Shown here: positions 9,028 through 19,525 of the stretch, in pieces
Layout of the letters: each line of letters begins with the position of its first letter
Position numbering within the stretch: position 1 is the first letter of the stretch
Assembly (NCBI RefSeq): GCF_001981305.1
Contig: NZ_MSCW01000001.1
Coordinates: 558,001-622,000 of the forward strand
Reading direction: 5' to 3'
Length of the DNA: 64,000 nucleotides
Source: Marinobacter lutaoensis
GTDB lineage: Bacteria > Pseudomonadota > Gammaproteobacteria > Pseudomonadales > Oleiphilaceae
Position numbers and translations under genes: made by a program
The notes under the pieces: generated by a model
What the model was told of the DNA's origin: nothing
What the model saw: the letters and a program-made list of their open reading frames with translations, nothing else
The model's database searches: none

Positions 9028-10725
9028 ATGGCCTTCGATCATCGCAAATACACGGCTTTCAAACCCATCGCCAAGAGCGACCGGCGCTGGCCCGACCGGG
9101 TCATCGAAAAGGCGCCGGACTGGTGTGCAGTGGATCTCCGGGATGGTAATCAGGCATTGGTCAAACCGATGTCCGTGGCACAAAAACAGCGCATGTTCGA
9201 TTTGCTGGTGAAGCTGGGGTTCAAGGAAATCGAGATCGGTTTTCCCTCGGCCAGCCAACCGGATTTCGATTTTTGTCGCAAGCTGATCGAGGAATGCCGC
9301 ATTCCGGACGACGTGACCATCCAGGTGCTGACCCAGGCGCGCCCAGAGTTGATCGAACGTACTTTCACGGCCCTGAAAGGGGCCAAACGGGCGATCGTCC
9401 ATGTCTACAACTCCACCTCCACGGTGCAGAGGGAGCAGGTGTTCGGGCTGGATCGCGCGGGCATTCGGGACATCGCCGAGCGTGGCGCCCGCCTGGTCAG
9501 GGACATCGCCGCCCGCCATCCCGAAACCGAGTGGATATTCCAGTATTCCCCGGAGAGTTTCACCGGCACCGAGCTGGACTTCGCGGCCGAGGTGATTGAC
9601 GCCGTCACCGACATCTGGCGTCCGGACCTGGGGCAGCCGGTCATCATCAATCTGCCGGCAACGGTGGAGATGGCCACGCCCAACGTGTTCGCCGACCAGG
9701 TGGAATGGATTTGCGACACCATCCGGCACCGGGAGCACCTGCGCATCAGCGTCCACACCCACAATGACCGGGGCTGCGCGGTCGCCGCAGCGGAGCTGGC
9801 GGTGATGGCTGGCGCCGACCGGGTTGAAGGCACGCTGATGGGCAACGGCGAACGCACCGGCAACATGGATCTGGTGACCATGGCCATGAACCTGTATTCC
9901 CAAGGCATTGATCCGACGCTGGATCTGTCCGGTATGGCGGAAATCACCGAGGTGGTGGAAGCCTGTACCGAGATTGCGACTCATCCGCGCCACCCCTACG
10001 CCGGCGAATTGGTGTTTACGGCGTTTTCCGGTAGCCATCAGGATGCCATCCGCAAGTGTCTGGCGCGGCGCAGGGAGGGGGACACCTGGAACGTCGCCTA
10101 CTTGCCGATCGATCCGTCCGACGTGGGCCGCCGTTACGAGGAAGTGGTCCGGATCAACAGTCAATCCGGCAAGGGGGGCGTTGCCTACGTGCTGGAGCGG
10201 GACTATAACATCAGCCTGCCACGCTGGCTGCAGATCGAGTTCAGCAAGGTGGTGCAGCGGGAGGCGGAAACCAACGGGGGCGAAATCGATTCCCACACCA
10301 TCCACCGATTGTTTGAGGCGCACTACCTGCGGGTTCGGCCCGGCTGGGCGCTGCGATCCTATGACCTGCATCGCGACGAGCATGGTGTGCGGGCGGACGT
10401 GGTGATCGGTACCGACGACAGTCCGGTCCGCCTGGAGGGCCGTGGCCTGGGGGCCGTGGAGGCGGTTTCGGATGCCCTGGAACGGTATTTTTCGGTCGAT
10501 ATTGCGGTGGAGGCGTACGATGAGTTCGCGCTGGAGGAGGGGACCAGTGCCAAGGCTTTGGCCTGCATCCGGCTGAATGCCAACGGTGAGCCCCGCAGCG
10601 CCGCAGCCCTGGCGGAAGATACCACATCGGCAACCCTGCAGGCGCTGTTTTCGGCGGTGGCGCAGGCGGTTGAGGTGACACCGGCGGTCGAGGCTGGACG
10701 GGCAGCCGCCGCGGAGACGGTCTGA
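9028..10725 (+). CDS. leuA: 2-isopropylmalate synthase
   Basis: Condenses 2-ketoisovalerate with acetyl-CoA, the first committed step of leucine synthesis. The N-terminal two thirds is an HMGL-like TIM barrel with VDLRDGNQALVKPM near residue 35, HTHNDRGCAVAAAELA near 245, and the GNGERTGN motif near 278. The C-terminal part is the regulatory LeuA dimer domain, which binds leucine. At 565 aa it belongs to the longer type of enzyme found in actinobacteria and many pseudomonads rather than the 520-aa E. coli type. It stands alone, without leuBCD, and is followed by a bidirectional terminator. Confidence 0.94.
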   Translation: MAFDHRKYTAFKPIAKSDRRWPDRVIEKAPDWCAVDLRDGNQALVKPMSVAQKQRMFDLLVKLGFKEIEIGFPSASQPDFDFCRKLIEECRIPDDVTIQVLTQARPELIERTFTALKGAKRAIVHVYNSTSTVQREQVFGLDRAGIRDIAERGARLVRDIAARHPETEWIFQYSPESFTGTELDFAAEVIDAVTDIWRPDLGQPVIINLPATVEMATPNVFADQVEWICDTIRHREHLRISVHTHNDRGCAVAAAELAVMAGADRVEGTLMGNGERTGNMDLVTMAMNLYSQGIDPTLDLSGMAEITEVVEACTEIATHPRHPYAGELVFTAFSGSHQDAIRKCLARRREGDTWNVAYLPIDPSDVGRRYEEVVRINSQSGKGGVAYVLERDYNISLPRWLQIEFSKVVQREAETNGGEIDSHTIHRLFEAHYLRVRPGWALRSYDLHRDEHGVRADVVIGTDDSPVRLEGRGLGAVEAVSDALERYFSVDIAVEAYDEFALEEGTSAKALACIRLNANGEPRSAAALAEDTTSATLQALFSAVAQAVEVTPAVEAGRAAAAETV

Positions 10726-10727
10726 CC

Positions 10728-10763
10728 AAAAAACAAGCCGGCGAATCGCCGGCTTGTTTCCTT
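10728..10763. terminator. Bidirectional intrinsic terminator of leuA and cspA
   Basis: A perfect 13-bp inverted repeat, AAACAAGCCGGCG and its complement (arms 10731-10743 and 10747-10759), has a 3-base AAT loop. On the minus strand it is followed by six Ts (As at 10728-10733 on the plus strand), which ends the cspA transcript. On the plus strand the tail is GTTTCC, a weaker terminator for leuA. Confidence 0.9.
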
Positions 10764-10803
10764 GTTGCCCGTGAGGGTCAAGGCGTTGTGGGCATGACCC
10801 TGC

Positions 10804-11013
10804 TCACAGGGGGGTGACGTTTTCCGCCTGAGGGCCTTTCGGACCCTGGGTCACAGTGAACTGGACCTGCTGACCTTCCGTCAGGGTGCGGAAACCGGAA
10901 CCGTTGATTGCACTGTAGTGAACGAACACGTCACTGCCGCTGTCCTGGGCGATGAAGCCAAAGCCCTTGGATTCGTTGAACCACTTCACGTGGCCGGTTT
11001 TGGTGTCGGACAT
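10804..11013 (-). CDS. cspA: Cold-shock protein, CspA family
   Basis: A 69-aa single-domain OB-fold RNA chaperone. RNP1 is KGFGFIAQ near residues 15-22 and RNP2 is DVFVHYSAI near 28-36. The frame is open upstream to 11049, but the ATG at 11013 is preceded by AGGAAAG and gives the standard CspA length, so it was chosen. A strong promoter about 160 bases upstream implies a long structured leader like that of cold-inducible E. coli cspA. It is the only cold-shock gene in the window, so whether it is cold-induced or constitutive is inferred from the leader only. Confidence 0.93.
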   Translation of the reverse strand: MSDTKTGHVKWFNESKGFGFIAQDSGSDVFVHYSAINGSGFRTLTEGQQVQFTVTQGPKGPQAENVTPL

Positions 11014-11280
11014 TGATCTTTCCTGTACTTTCCAAAAGTTTGCCCTCACGGGACCTTGTGTTCCTTTTGGGAACCTTTGCTGAGAAATCCAGAGAATACT
11101 GAGGAAGGGGCAACGAAACGCACGGAGGCAGGACGTTGTAACGCTTTCACAGAATACCGCTGTACTTTCACAGCATTTTCAGTATAGACCGACTTTTTAG
11201 GGCGTCAACGGTTTTTTTGGTGCCGTTGACGCCCATTTTATTCCTTATAAAACAAGTGGTTATTGACGGATTTGGGGCGG
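11014..11280 (-). promoter_or_regulatory. cspA promoter and long 5' leader; inverted repeat after prpE
   Basis: On the minus strand TTGACG (11203-11208) and TATACT (11181-11186) are 16 bases apart and form a near-consensus sigma-70 promoter. The expected transcript start near 11174 leaves a leader of about 160 bases before the cspA ATG. The -35 lies inside one arm of a perfect 12-bp inverted repeat (arms 11200-11211 and 11223-11234, GGGCGTCAACGG). That repeat lies 46 bases beyond the prpE stop. It has no T-run on the minus strand, so it may be an operator or a weak prpE transcript end. Confidence 0.75.
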
Positions 11281-13155
11281 TTAGCCACGGAACTTTTCGC
11301 TGATCTCCTCCAGGATTGCCGGGTCGTCGATGGTGCTGGGAACCGAGTAATCCTCCCCGTCCGCAATCTGCCGGATGATCCGGCGCAGAATCTTGCCTGA
11401 GCGGGTCTTCGGTAGGCGGTCCACGACCATGGCCCGTCGGAAACAGGCGATGGCCCCGATCCTGTCCCGCACCATTTCCACCAGTTCCTCTTCCAGCTCA
11501 TCGTGGTCGATGGTGGCGCCGTCCTTGATCAGTACCAGACCGATTGGCACCTGGCCCTTAAGGTCGTCGTGGGCGCCCACCACGCAGCACTCGGCGACGG
11601 CCGGGTGCGACGCCACCACCTCCTCCATTTCCCCGGTGGACAGTCGATGGCCGGCGACGTTGATAACGTCGTCGGTGCGGCCCATGATGAATACGTAGCC
11701 GTCGTCATCGATGTAACCGCCGTCACCGGAGCTGTAATAGCCGGGAATTGGATCCAGATAGGTCTTCCGGAACCGGTCGTCGTCGCCCCATACGGTGGTC
11801 ATGCAGCCGGGGGGCAGAGGCAACTTGACCGCGATCTGGCCCTGTTCGCCCGCCGCGACCTGGGCGCCGTTGATGTCGATTACCTGAACGTTGAACCCGG
11901 GGGAGGGTACGGTGGCCGAACCAGGCTTGGTTTCCATCATCTCGATGCCGACCGGGTTGCAGCAGATGGCCCAGCCGGTTTCCGTCTGCCACCAGTGGTC
12001 GAGCACCGGCAGGCCCGTGTGCTCCTTCAGCCACTCATACGTGGGCGGGTCCAGCCGCTCCCCCGCAAGGAAAATCCGCTTCAGGGAGGAAATGTCGTAC
12101 CGCTGCAGGTGGTCGGCTTCGGGATCTTCCTTGCGCACCGCACGAAACGCGGTGGGGGCGGTAAACAGCAGATTGACGCCGTGATCCTGAACCACGCGCC
12201 AGAAGGCGCCGGCGTCCGGTGTCTTCACCGGTTTGCCTTCATACAGAACGGTGGTGCAACCGGCGAACAGTGGGCCGTACACGATGTAGCTGTGACCGAC
12301 CACCCAGCCGACATCGGACGCGGCCCAGAAGACATCCCCGGGGTTGGCGTCGTATACGAGTTTCATGCTGTAACGGAGGGCCACGGCGTGGCCGCCGTTG
12401 TCCCGAACCACGCCTTTAGGCTTGCCGGTGGTGCCGGAGGTGTACAGGATGTAGAGCGGGTCGGTGGCCTGGACCGGCTCCGGCTCGGCGGGCGTGGCGC
12501 CGGCCATCAGTGCTTCCCAGTCCAGGTCCCGCCCGGCCTCAAGGTCGGCATGCGCCTGCGGTCGCTGGAGTACCACACAGAACTCCGGTTTGTGTTGAGA
12601 CTGGGCGATGGCCTTGTCCACCAAGGGCTTGTACTCGATCACCCGTGACACTTCGATGCCGCAGGACGCAGTGATCAGAGCCTTGGGTCGGGCGTCCTCT
12701 ATACGGACCGCCAGCTCGTGTGGGGCAAAACCTCCGAACACTACGGAGTGAACCGCGCCGAGGCGGGCGCAGGCCAGCATGGCAACGGCGGCCTGGGGCA
12801 CCATGGGCATGTAGATGACCACCCGGTCGCCCTTCCGGATGCCCTGGGATTTCAGAGCGCCGGCGAAACGGGCCACTGCGTCCCGGAGCTGGTTGTAGGT
12901 GTAGCTCTGCTGAGTTTGGCTGACGGGGGAGTCGTAGATCAGGGCGACCTGGTCGCCGCGGCCGGCCCGGATATTGGCGTCAAGGGCAACATCGCAGGTG
13001 TTGAGGACGCCGTCGGGGAACCATTCGCCATGGCCGTTGGCCTTGGCTCGCCAGATGGTGTCGGGCGGAGTGATCCAGTCAATTGCCGCGGCCTGCTCGC
13101 GCCAAAACTCGTCACGCTGGTCTATGGAACGCCGGAATTCGGAGTTATAGCCCAT
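11281..13155 (-). CDS. prpE: Propionyl-CoA synthetase PrpE
   Basis: AMP-forming acyl-CoA synthetase that activates propionate (or acetate) for entry to the methylcitrate cycle. The adenylation motif LYTSGTTGKPKGV lies near residue 235. The hinge region reads GRTDDVINVAGHRL, and the acetylatable catalytic lysine is in LPKTRSGKILRR near the C-terminus. The N-terminus YNSEFRRSI and the segment PLPPGCMTTVWGDD resemble PrpE more than acetyl-CoA synthetase. The ATG at 13155 has GAGGTGA upstream and gives 624 aa; an in-frame GTG three codons earlier is less likely. The rest of the prp pathway is 46 kb away. An Acs-type role cannot be excluded. Confidence 0.87.
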   Translation of the reverse strand: MGYNSEFRRSIDQRDEFWREQAAAIDWITPPDTIWRAKANGHGEWFPDGVLNTCDVALDANIRAGRGDQVALIYDSPVSQTQQSYTYNQLRDAVARFAGALKSQGIRKGDRVVIYMPMVPQAAVAMLACARLGAVHSVVFGGFAPHELAVRIEDARPKALITASCGIEVSRVIEYKPLVDKAIAQSQHKPEFCVVLQRPQAHADLEAGRDLDWEALMAGATPAEPEPVQATDPLYILYTSGTTGKPKGVVRDNGGHAVALRYSMKLVYDANPGDVFWAASDVGWVVGHSYIVYGPLFAGCTTVLYEGKPVKTPDAGAFWRVVQDHGVNLLFTAPTAFRAVRKEDPEADHLQRYDISSLKRIFLAGERLDPPTYEWLKEHTGLPVLDHWWQTETGWAICCNPVGIEMMETKPGSATVPSPGFNVQVIDINGAQVAAGEQGQIAVKLPLPPGCMTTVWGDDDRFRKTYLDPIPGYYSSGDGGYIDDDGYVFIMGRTDDVINVAGHRLSTGEMEEVVASHPAVAECCVVGAHDDLKGQVPIGLVLIKDGATIDHDELEEELVEMVRDRIGAIACFRRAMVVDRLPKTRSGKILRRIIRQIADGEDYSVPSTIDDPAILEEISEKFRG

Positions 13156-13192
13156 AAGCTTCACCTCATTGTGCCTGTTGTTGTTTTGTTAT

Positions 13193-13206
13193 CCGTGTCA
13201 ACAACT
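13193..13206 (-). promoter_or_regulatory. Candidate PrpR-type operator upstream of prpE
   Basis: On the minus strand the sequence TTGTTGACA (plus strand 13196-13204) lies about 41-50 bases before the prpE ATG. The same core occurs three times in front of the GntR regulator of the prp operon at 58.87-58.96 kb. No good -10 element was found at the right spacing, so only the operator reading is proposed. Confidence 0.45.
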
Positions 13207-13255
13207 GTATGCGCTTTGGGCGTCCGGGCTAGTAGACCAATGGCGTAGTTGCCGG

Positions 13256-14635
13256 CTATTCCTCCCCGGTTTTGACCGAGGTCACCTCGGCCTGGATTTC
13301 ACCTCGGCCGACGCGTGCCGAGATCGGGTCGCCGGGGGTGAGTACACCGGCGTTGCGGACAATGGTGCCGCTCGGGCCCCGGACGATGGCGTAGCCCCGG
13401 CCCAGGGTGGCGAGCGGGCTGACCAGATGCAGGGTCTGACCGAGATGATCGGCGCGGTCCCGTTGCCGGCGTAACCGGTGGCCGATGGCGGCCAGCAGGC
13501 GGTCCCGGGCCTGTTTCAGGCGCTCGCTGGCGGCGTCGATTCGTCGGGCCGGCGTTTGCATGTCCAGCCGCTGGTGCAGGTGGCGGGTCAGCAGCCACCG
13601 GTGTTCGATCGCCTGCGTCATGGCTTTGCCCAGTCTCAGGTCCAGGTCGTCCAGTCGCTGGGCTTTGTCCTGGAGCTCCCGGCGGGGGTCTCGCAACCGG
13701 CGGGCCAGCTGGACCAGTCGTTCCTCCTGCCGCTGGATCCGGCGCCGGGCGGCGTGGCCGAGGCGCTGCTCCAGCTCGGCGAGTCGTCGCAGCCACTGGC
13801 TTTGGTCCGGAGAGACCTTTTCGGCGGCGGCTGAAGGGGTGGGGGCCCGCAGGTCCGCCACGAAATCGGCAATGGTGACATCCACCTCGTGCCCGACCGC
13901 GCTCACTGTGGGGAGGGTGCAGGCGGCGATGGCCCGGGCCACCGCTTCCTCGTTGAAGCACCAGAGGTCTTCCAGCGAGCCACCGCCCCGGCCGATGATC
14001 AGCAGGTCGGCGACGCCATGGGCCTGGGCCCGTTCGATCGCCTGGACGATTTCCGCAGTAGCGGTCTTACCCTGCACGGACGTTGGATACAGCGTCACCG
14101 GAATGGCGGGGCAGCGCCGGGCCAGCACGGTCAGGATATCGTGAATGGCCGCGCCGGTGGGTGAGGTGACGACCCCGATGTGCCGGGGCAGGGTCGGCAC
14201 CGGTTTTTTCCGGGCGGTGTCGAACAGCCCCTCCGCCTGCAGCTTCCGTTTCAATTCCTCGAAGGCCTGCTGCAGGGCGCCCAGTCCCGCCGGTTCCAGA
14301 TGCTCCACGACAATCTGGAAGTCGCCCCGGTTCTCGTACAGCGTCACCTTGCCCCGGATCCGGACCTGGTCGCCCTCCCGGGGTGGTGAGGAGAGCCGCT
14401 GGTTGAACCCCCGGAACATCGCGCATCGGACTTGGCATTTCGAGTCCTTCAGCGAGAAGTACCAGTGCCCGGACGAGGGGCGGGAGAATCCGGACAGTTC
14501 CCCCTCGACCCAGACCTGCATGAAACTGGTTTCCAGCAGGTGCCGGGCCTGGTGGTTCAGTTCGCTGACGGTCAGCGCGCGCGACGGGCGCATCGGTTCG
14601 GGCGAGCCCGCAGGGGCTTGGAATGGCGAGGGCAA
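13256..14635 (-). CDS. xseA: Exodeoxyribonuclease VII large subunit
   Basis: Large subunit of exonuclease VII, which degrades single-stranded DNA. An N-terminal OB-fold (about residues 20-115, with LSELNHQARHLLETSF and FSRPSSGHWYFSLKD) precedes the catalytic core with GVVTSPTGAAIHD and IGRGGGSLEDLWCFNEE. A long coiled-coil follows (about residues 265-400, rich in Arg, Gln and Leu), then a short C-terminal strand region. The length of 459 aa matches E. coli (456). xseB is not in the window. The gene is divergent from guaB, as in many gammaproteobacteria. Confidence 0.95.
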   Translation of the reverse strand: MPSPFQAPAGSPEPMRPSRALTVSELNHQARHLLETSFMQVWVEGELSGFSRPSSGHWYFSLKDSKCQVRCAMFRGFNQRLSSPPREGDQVRIRGKVTLYENRGDFQIVVEHLEPAGLGALQQAFEELKRKLQAEGLFDTARKKPVPTLPRHIGVVTSPTGAAIHDILTVLARRCPAIPVTLYPTSVQGKTATAEIVQAIERAQAHGVADLLIIGRGGGSLEDLWCFNEEAVARAIAACTLPTVSAVGHEVDVTIADFVADLRAPTPSAAAEKVSPDQSQWLRRLAELEQRLGHAARRRIQRQEERLVQLARRLRDPRRELQDKAQRLDDLDLRLGKAMTQAIEHRWLLTRHLHQRLDMQTPARRIDAASERLKQARDRLLAAIGHRLRRQRDRADHLGQTLHLVSPLATLGRGYAIVRGPSGTIVRNAGVLTPGDPISARVGRGEIQAEVTSVKTGEE

Positions 14636-14734
14636 GGTGGTCTCCGTGGTCGGGTTATACGCATTAGCCGAAAAATATGGCGCAAAAAGGCTTTTGATTC
14701 AAACGGATGCGATCGGGGGGCTGGAAAGGCGCGG

Positions 14735-14763
14735 TTTACTGTCCAGAGGTGCCCCTTTATAAT
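14735..14763 (+). promoter_or_regulatory. guaB promoter
   Basis: TTTACT (14735-14740) and a perfect TATAAT (14758-14763) are separated by 17 bases. This gives a start near 14770 and a leader of about 80 bases before guaB. Confidence 0.75.
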
Positions 14764-14774
14764 GGATCGATTAA

Positions 14775-16313
<1,539 letters not shown>

Positions 16314-16326
16314 GCATTGCAAACAG

Positions 16327-16360
16327 AACGCGGCCCGGGACCGGGCCGCGTTGTTTATTT
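16327..16360 (+). terminator. Hairpin between guaB and guaA (attenuating terminator)
   Basis: A perfect 12-bp stem AACGCGGCCCGG (arms 16327-16338 and 16341-16352) with a two-base centre is followed by GTTTATTTTC. The U-rich tail is broken, so partial termination or mRNA processing between guaB and guaA is likely rather than a full stop. Confidence 0.7.
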
Positions 16361-16376
16361 TCGATCCGAGGACCCC

Positions 16377-17954
16377 ATGGCCCAGAACATTCACGACCAC
16401 CGTATCCTGATTCTCGACTTTGGTTCCCAGTACACCCAGCTGATCGCCCGCCGGGTCCGGGAAATTGGCGTGTACTGTGAAATCAAGGCGTACGACATTT
16501 CCGATGAAGAGCTCGAGGCCTTCAGACCCAAGGGCATCATTCTCGCGGGGGGGCCGGAATCCGTCACCAAGCTGGATGGCCCGCGCGCGCCGGACGGGCT
16601 GTTCGATCGCGGCATCCCCATTCTCGGTATCTGCTATGGCATGCAGACCATGGCCGAGCAGCTGGGTGGTCGGGTGGCCAGTTCGGACAAGCGGGAGTTC
16701 GGCTATGCACAGGTGAAAGTCCGTGCTCGCAGCCCGCTGTTGCAGGACATCACCGATCACCTGACCGCCACCGGCGAATCGTTGCTGGATGTCTGGATGA
16801 GTCATGGCGACAAGGTGGTGGCGATGCCCGAGGGCTTCGAACTGCTGGCTTCCACCGAAAGCGCTCCGATCGCCGCCATGCAGGATCTCAAACGCCATCT
16901 GTACGGTGTCCAGTTCCACCCGGAGGTCACCCACACCCTGCAGGGCAAACGCATCCTCGAGCACTTCGTACTGGGCATCTGCCAGTGCGAGGCGCTGTGG
17001 ACGCCGGCCAAGATCGTGGACGACGCGGTCCAGCAGATCCGTGATCTGGTGGGGGGCGAGAAAGTCCTGCTGGGCCTGTCCGGCGGTGTCGACTCCTCGG
17101 TCACCGCGGCGCTGCTGCACAAGGCCATCGGCGATCAGCTGACCTGCGTGTTCGTGGACAACGGCCTCCTGCGTCTGCATGAGGGCGACCAGGTCATGGA
17201 CATGTTCTCCCGCAACATGGGGGTCAAGGTGATTCGGGTGGATGCCGAAGACCTATTCCTGGAACGGCTGAAAGGTGTTCAGGATCCGGAGCAGAAGCGC
17301 AAGATCATTGGCAATACCTTCATTGAGGTCTTCGACGCCGAAGCGGCGAAGATTCAGGATGTGAACTGGCTGGCCCAGGGCACCATCTACCCGGACGTCA
17401 TCGAGTCCGCCGCGTCCAAGACTGGCAAGGCGCATGTGATCAAGTCGCACCACAATGTGGGTGGCCTGCCGGAAACCATGAAGCTGAAGCTGGTCGAACC
17501 GCTGCGCGAGCTGTTCAAGGACGAGGTTCGGCGCATTGGCTTGGAGCTTGGCCTGCCGTATGACATGGTGTACCGCCACCCATTCCCGGGGCCTGGCCTT
17601 GGCGTACGCATCCTGGGCGAGGTGAAGAAGGAATACGCCGATATTCTCCGGCGCGCGGATGCCATCTTCCTGGAGGAGCTGCACCGTGCCGACCTGTACC
17701 ACAAGACCAGCCAAGCCTTCGCGGTGTTCTTGCCGGTCAAGTCCGTGGGCGTGGTGGGCGATGCCCGCCGCTACGAGTATGTGATCGCTCTGCGAGCCGT
17801 TGAAACCGTGGACTTCATGACGGCGCGCTGGGCTCACTTACCGTACGAGCTGCTGGAGAAGGTGTCCAACCGCATCATCAACGAGATCACCGGCGTTTCC
17901 CGGGTGACCTACGACATCTCCTCGAAACCGCCGGCAACCATCGAGTGGGAGTGA
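16377..17954 (+). CDS. guaA: GMP synthase (glutamine-hydrolysing)
   Basis: Converts XMP to GMP using glutamine and ATP. The N-terminal class I amidotransferase domain has the nucleophile in GICYGMQ near residue 86 and the HPEVTHT histidine near 180. The ATP pyrophosphatase domain has [10 protein letters not shown] near residue 235. The C-terminal dimerisation domain ends with the standard PPATIEWE. The frame is open to 16317, but that covers the terminator hairpin; the ATG at 16377 after CGAGGACC gives the standard 525 aa. Confidence 0.97.
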   Translation: MAQNIHDHRILILDFGSQYTQLIARRVREIGVYCEIKAYDISDEELEAFRPKGIILAGGPESVTKLDGPRAPDGLFDRGIPILGICYGMQTMAEQLGGRVASSDKREFGYAQVKVRARSPLLQDITDHLTATGESLLDVWMSHGDKVVAMPEGFELLASTESAPIAAMQDLKRHLYGVQFHPEVTHTLQGKRILEHFVLGICQCEALWTPAKIVDDAVQQIRDLVGGEKVLLGLSGGVDSSVTAALLHKAIGDQLTCVFVDNGLLRLHEGDQVMDMFSRNMGVKVIRVDAEDLFLERLKGVQDPEQKRKIIGNTFIEVFDAEAAKIQDVNWLAQGTIYPDVIESAASKTGKAHVIKSHHNVGGLPETMKLKLVEPLRELFKDEVRRIGLELGLPYDMVYRHPFPGPGLGVRILGEVKKEYADILRRADAIFLEELHRADLYHKTSQAFAVFLPVKSVGVVGDARRYEYVIALRAVETVDFMTARWAHLPYELLEKVSNRIINEITGVSRVTYDISSKPPATIEWE

Positions 17955-17974
17955 TCCGGCCGTTGGCCTAGCCC

Positions 17975-18478
17975 ATGACGGACATCCTTAGCGAAGACGA
18001 AAAGTGGATGGCGCGGGCTCTGGAGCTGGCCCGCCAGGCCGAACGCCAGGGCGAAGTGCCCGTGGGGGCGGTGGTGGTGCTCGACGGGCGCGAAGTCGGG
18101 GCCGGCTACAACACCCCGATCACCGCCTGCGACCCAACCGCCCACGCGGAAATCCGGGCGCTGCGCGACGCCGCTGCCCGGATCGGCAACTACCGGTTGG
18201 CCGGGGCGACACTTTACGTGACGCTGGAGCCCTGTACTATGTGTGTCGGCGCCATCGTCCACAGCCGTATCAGTCGCCTGGTCTATGGTGCCACCGAACC
18301 CAAGGCGGGCGCGGTGGAGTCTGCCCGCCGGACCCTGGAAGAGCCTTATCTGAACTGGTCGGTTGAGACCGTAGGTGGGGTGCTCCGGGACGCATGCAGC
18401 GAGATCATCAGCCACTTTTTCAGCCGCCGCCGGCAGGAGATTCGCCGGCGGCGGCAGTCATCTTCAGGGAAGGAGTAG
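17975..18478 (+). CDS. tadA: tRNA-specific adenosine deaminase TadA
   Basis: Deaminates A34 to inosine in tRNA-Arg(ACG). The zinc-binding motifs are HAE near residues 57-59 and PCTMC near 86-90. It follows guaA by 20 bases. The C-terminus is an arginine-rich tail (SRRRQEIRRRRQ), and its coding DNA forms a perfect 12-bp GC inverted repeat (18423-18434 with 18444-18455). The length of 167 aa equals that of the E. coli enzyme. Confidence 0.95.
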   Translation: MTDILSEDEKWMARALELARQAERQGEVPVGAVVVLDGREVGAGYNTPITACDPTAHAEIRALRDAAARIGNYRLAGATLYVTLEPCTMCVGAIVHSRISRLVYGATEPKAGAVESARRTLEEPYLNWSVETVGGVLRDACSEIISHFFSRRRQEIRRRRQSSSGKE

Positions 18479-18487
18479 CCTTTACCC

Positions 18488-19492
18488 ATGAAAGTGCTCG
18501 TTACCGGCGGTGCCGGATACATTGGCAGTCACGTGGTGCGGCAGCTGAGTGCCGCCGGCCATGACGTGGTGGTGTTCGACAACCTCTCGACCGGCTATCG
18601 CTGGGCGGTCACCTCCGGCGAGTTGGTGGTGGGGGACTTGGCGGATGAGTCCGCCATCGAGGCGGTGTTCGCCGCCCACCGCTTCGAGGCGGTGCTGCAT
18701 TTCGCCGCCAGCATCGTGGTGCCCGAGTCGGTGGCCAATCCTCTCAAGTACTACAGCAACAACACCCGCAACACGCTTAACCTGCTGCGTGCCATCGAGC
18801 GTCATCGGGTGCCTTACCTGGTGTTTTCCTCAACGGCGGCGGTCTATGGCATGCCGGATCGGGAGGTGCTGACCGAGGACCTGCCCCTAGCTCCGATCAA
18901 CCCCTACGGCGCCTCCAAGATGATGAGCGAACGCATGATCATGGACTTGGCCGCCGCCAGCTCGCTGCGGTATGTCATTCTGCGCTACTTCAACGTCGCA
19001 GGCGCCAACCCCGACGGGGTCATTGGCCAAGCGACGCCGGAAGCCACCCACCTGATCAAGGTGGCGTGCGAGTGTGTGACCGGTCAGAGGGACGGCATGA
19101 AGGTCTTCGGTACCGACTATGAGACCCGGGACGGCACCTGCGTCCGTGACTATATCCACGTGGAAGACCTGGCCAAGGCTCACGTTATGGCGCTCGACTA
19201 CATGACCCGGGACGGTGAGTCCCGGGTGCTCAACTGCGGGTATGGTCGGGGCTTTACCGTGCGGGAGGTCATTGATGTCGTCAAGGCGGTGTCCGGGGTG
19301 GATTTCCCGGTGACGGAGACCGGCCGGCGGCCCGGCGACCCGGCGGCCCTGATGGCGGACAATACGCGGATCCGGGAGACACTGGGGTGGCAGCCGGATT
19401 TCGATGATCTGGAAACCATCGTGCGCACGGCACTGAACTGGGAGGCCATCTGGCAGCGGCGTAAGGCCTCCTCCGGCGGATTTTCCGCTTAA
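18488..19492 (+). CDS. galE: UDP-glucose 4-epimerase
   Basis: Extended short-chain dehydrogenase that interconverts UDP-glucose and UDP-galactose. The NAD-binding GGAGYIGSH lies at residues 7-15, the catalytic Ser is in SSTAAVYG near 120, and the Tyr and Lys are in NPYGASKMM near 145. RDYIHVEDLA and a C-terminal GRRPGDPAAL segment are typical of GalE. The length of 334 aa is normal. It is followed by ugd, and both use UDP-glucose. The exact sugar specificity is inferred from family likeness. Confidence 0.9.
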   Translation: MKVLVTGGAGYIGSHVVRQLSAAGHDVVVFDNLSTGYRWAVTSGELVVGDLADESAIEAVFAAHRFEAVLHFAASIVVPESVANPLKYYSNNTRNTLNLLRAIERHRVPYLVFSSTAAVYGMPDREVLTEDLPLAPINPYGASKMMSERMIMDLAAASSLRYVILRYFNVAGANPDGVIGQATPEATHLIKVACECVTGQRDGMKVFGTDYETRDGTCVRDYIHVEDLAKAHVMALDYMTRDGESRVLNCGYGRGFTVREVIDVVKAVSGVDFPVTETGRRPGDPAALMADNTRIRETLGWQPDFDDLETIVRTALNWEAIWQRRKASSGGFSA

Positions 19493-19525
19493 CATGATGG
19501 CTTTAATTCTATTGGGAATCTGCAC

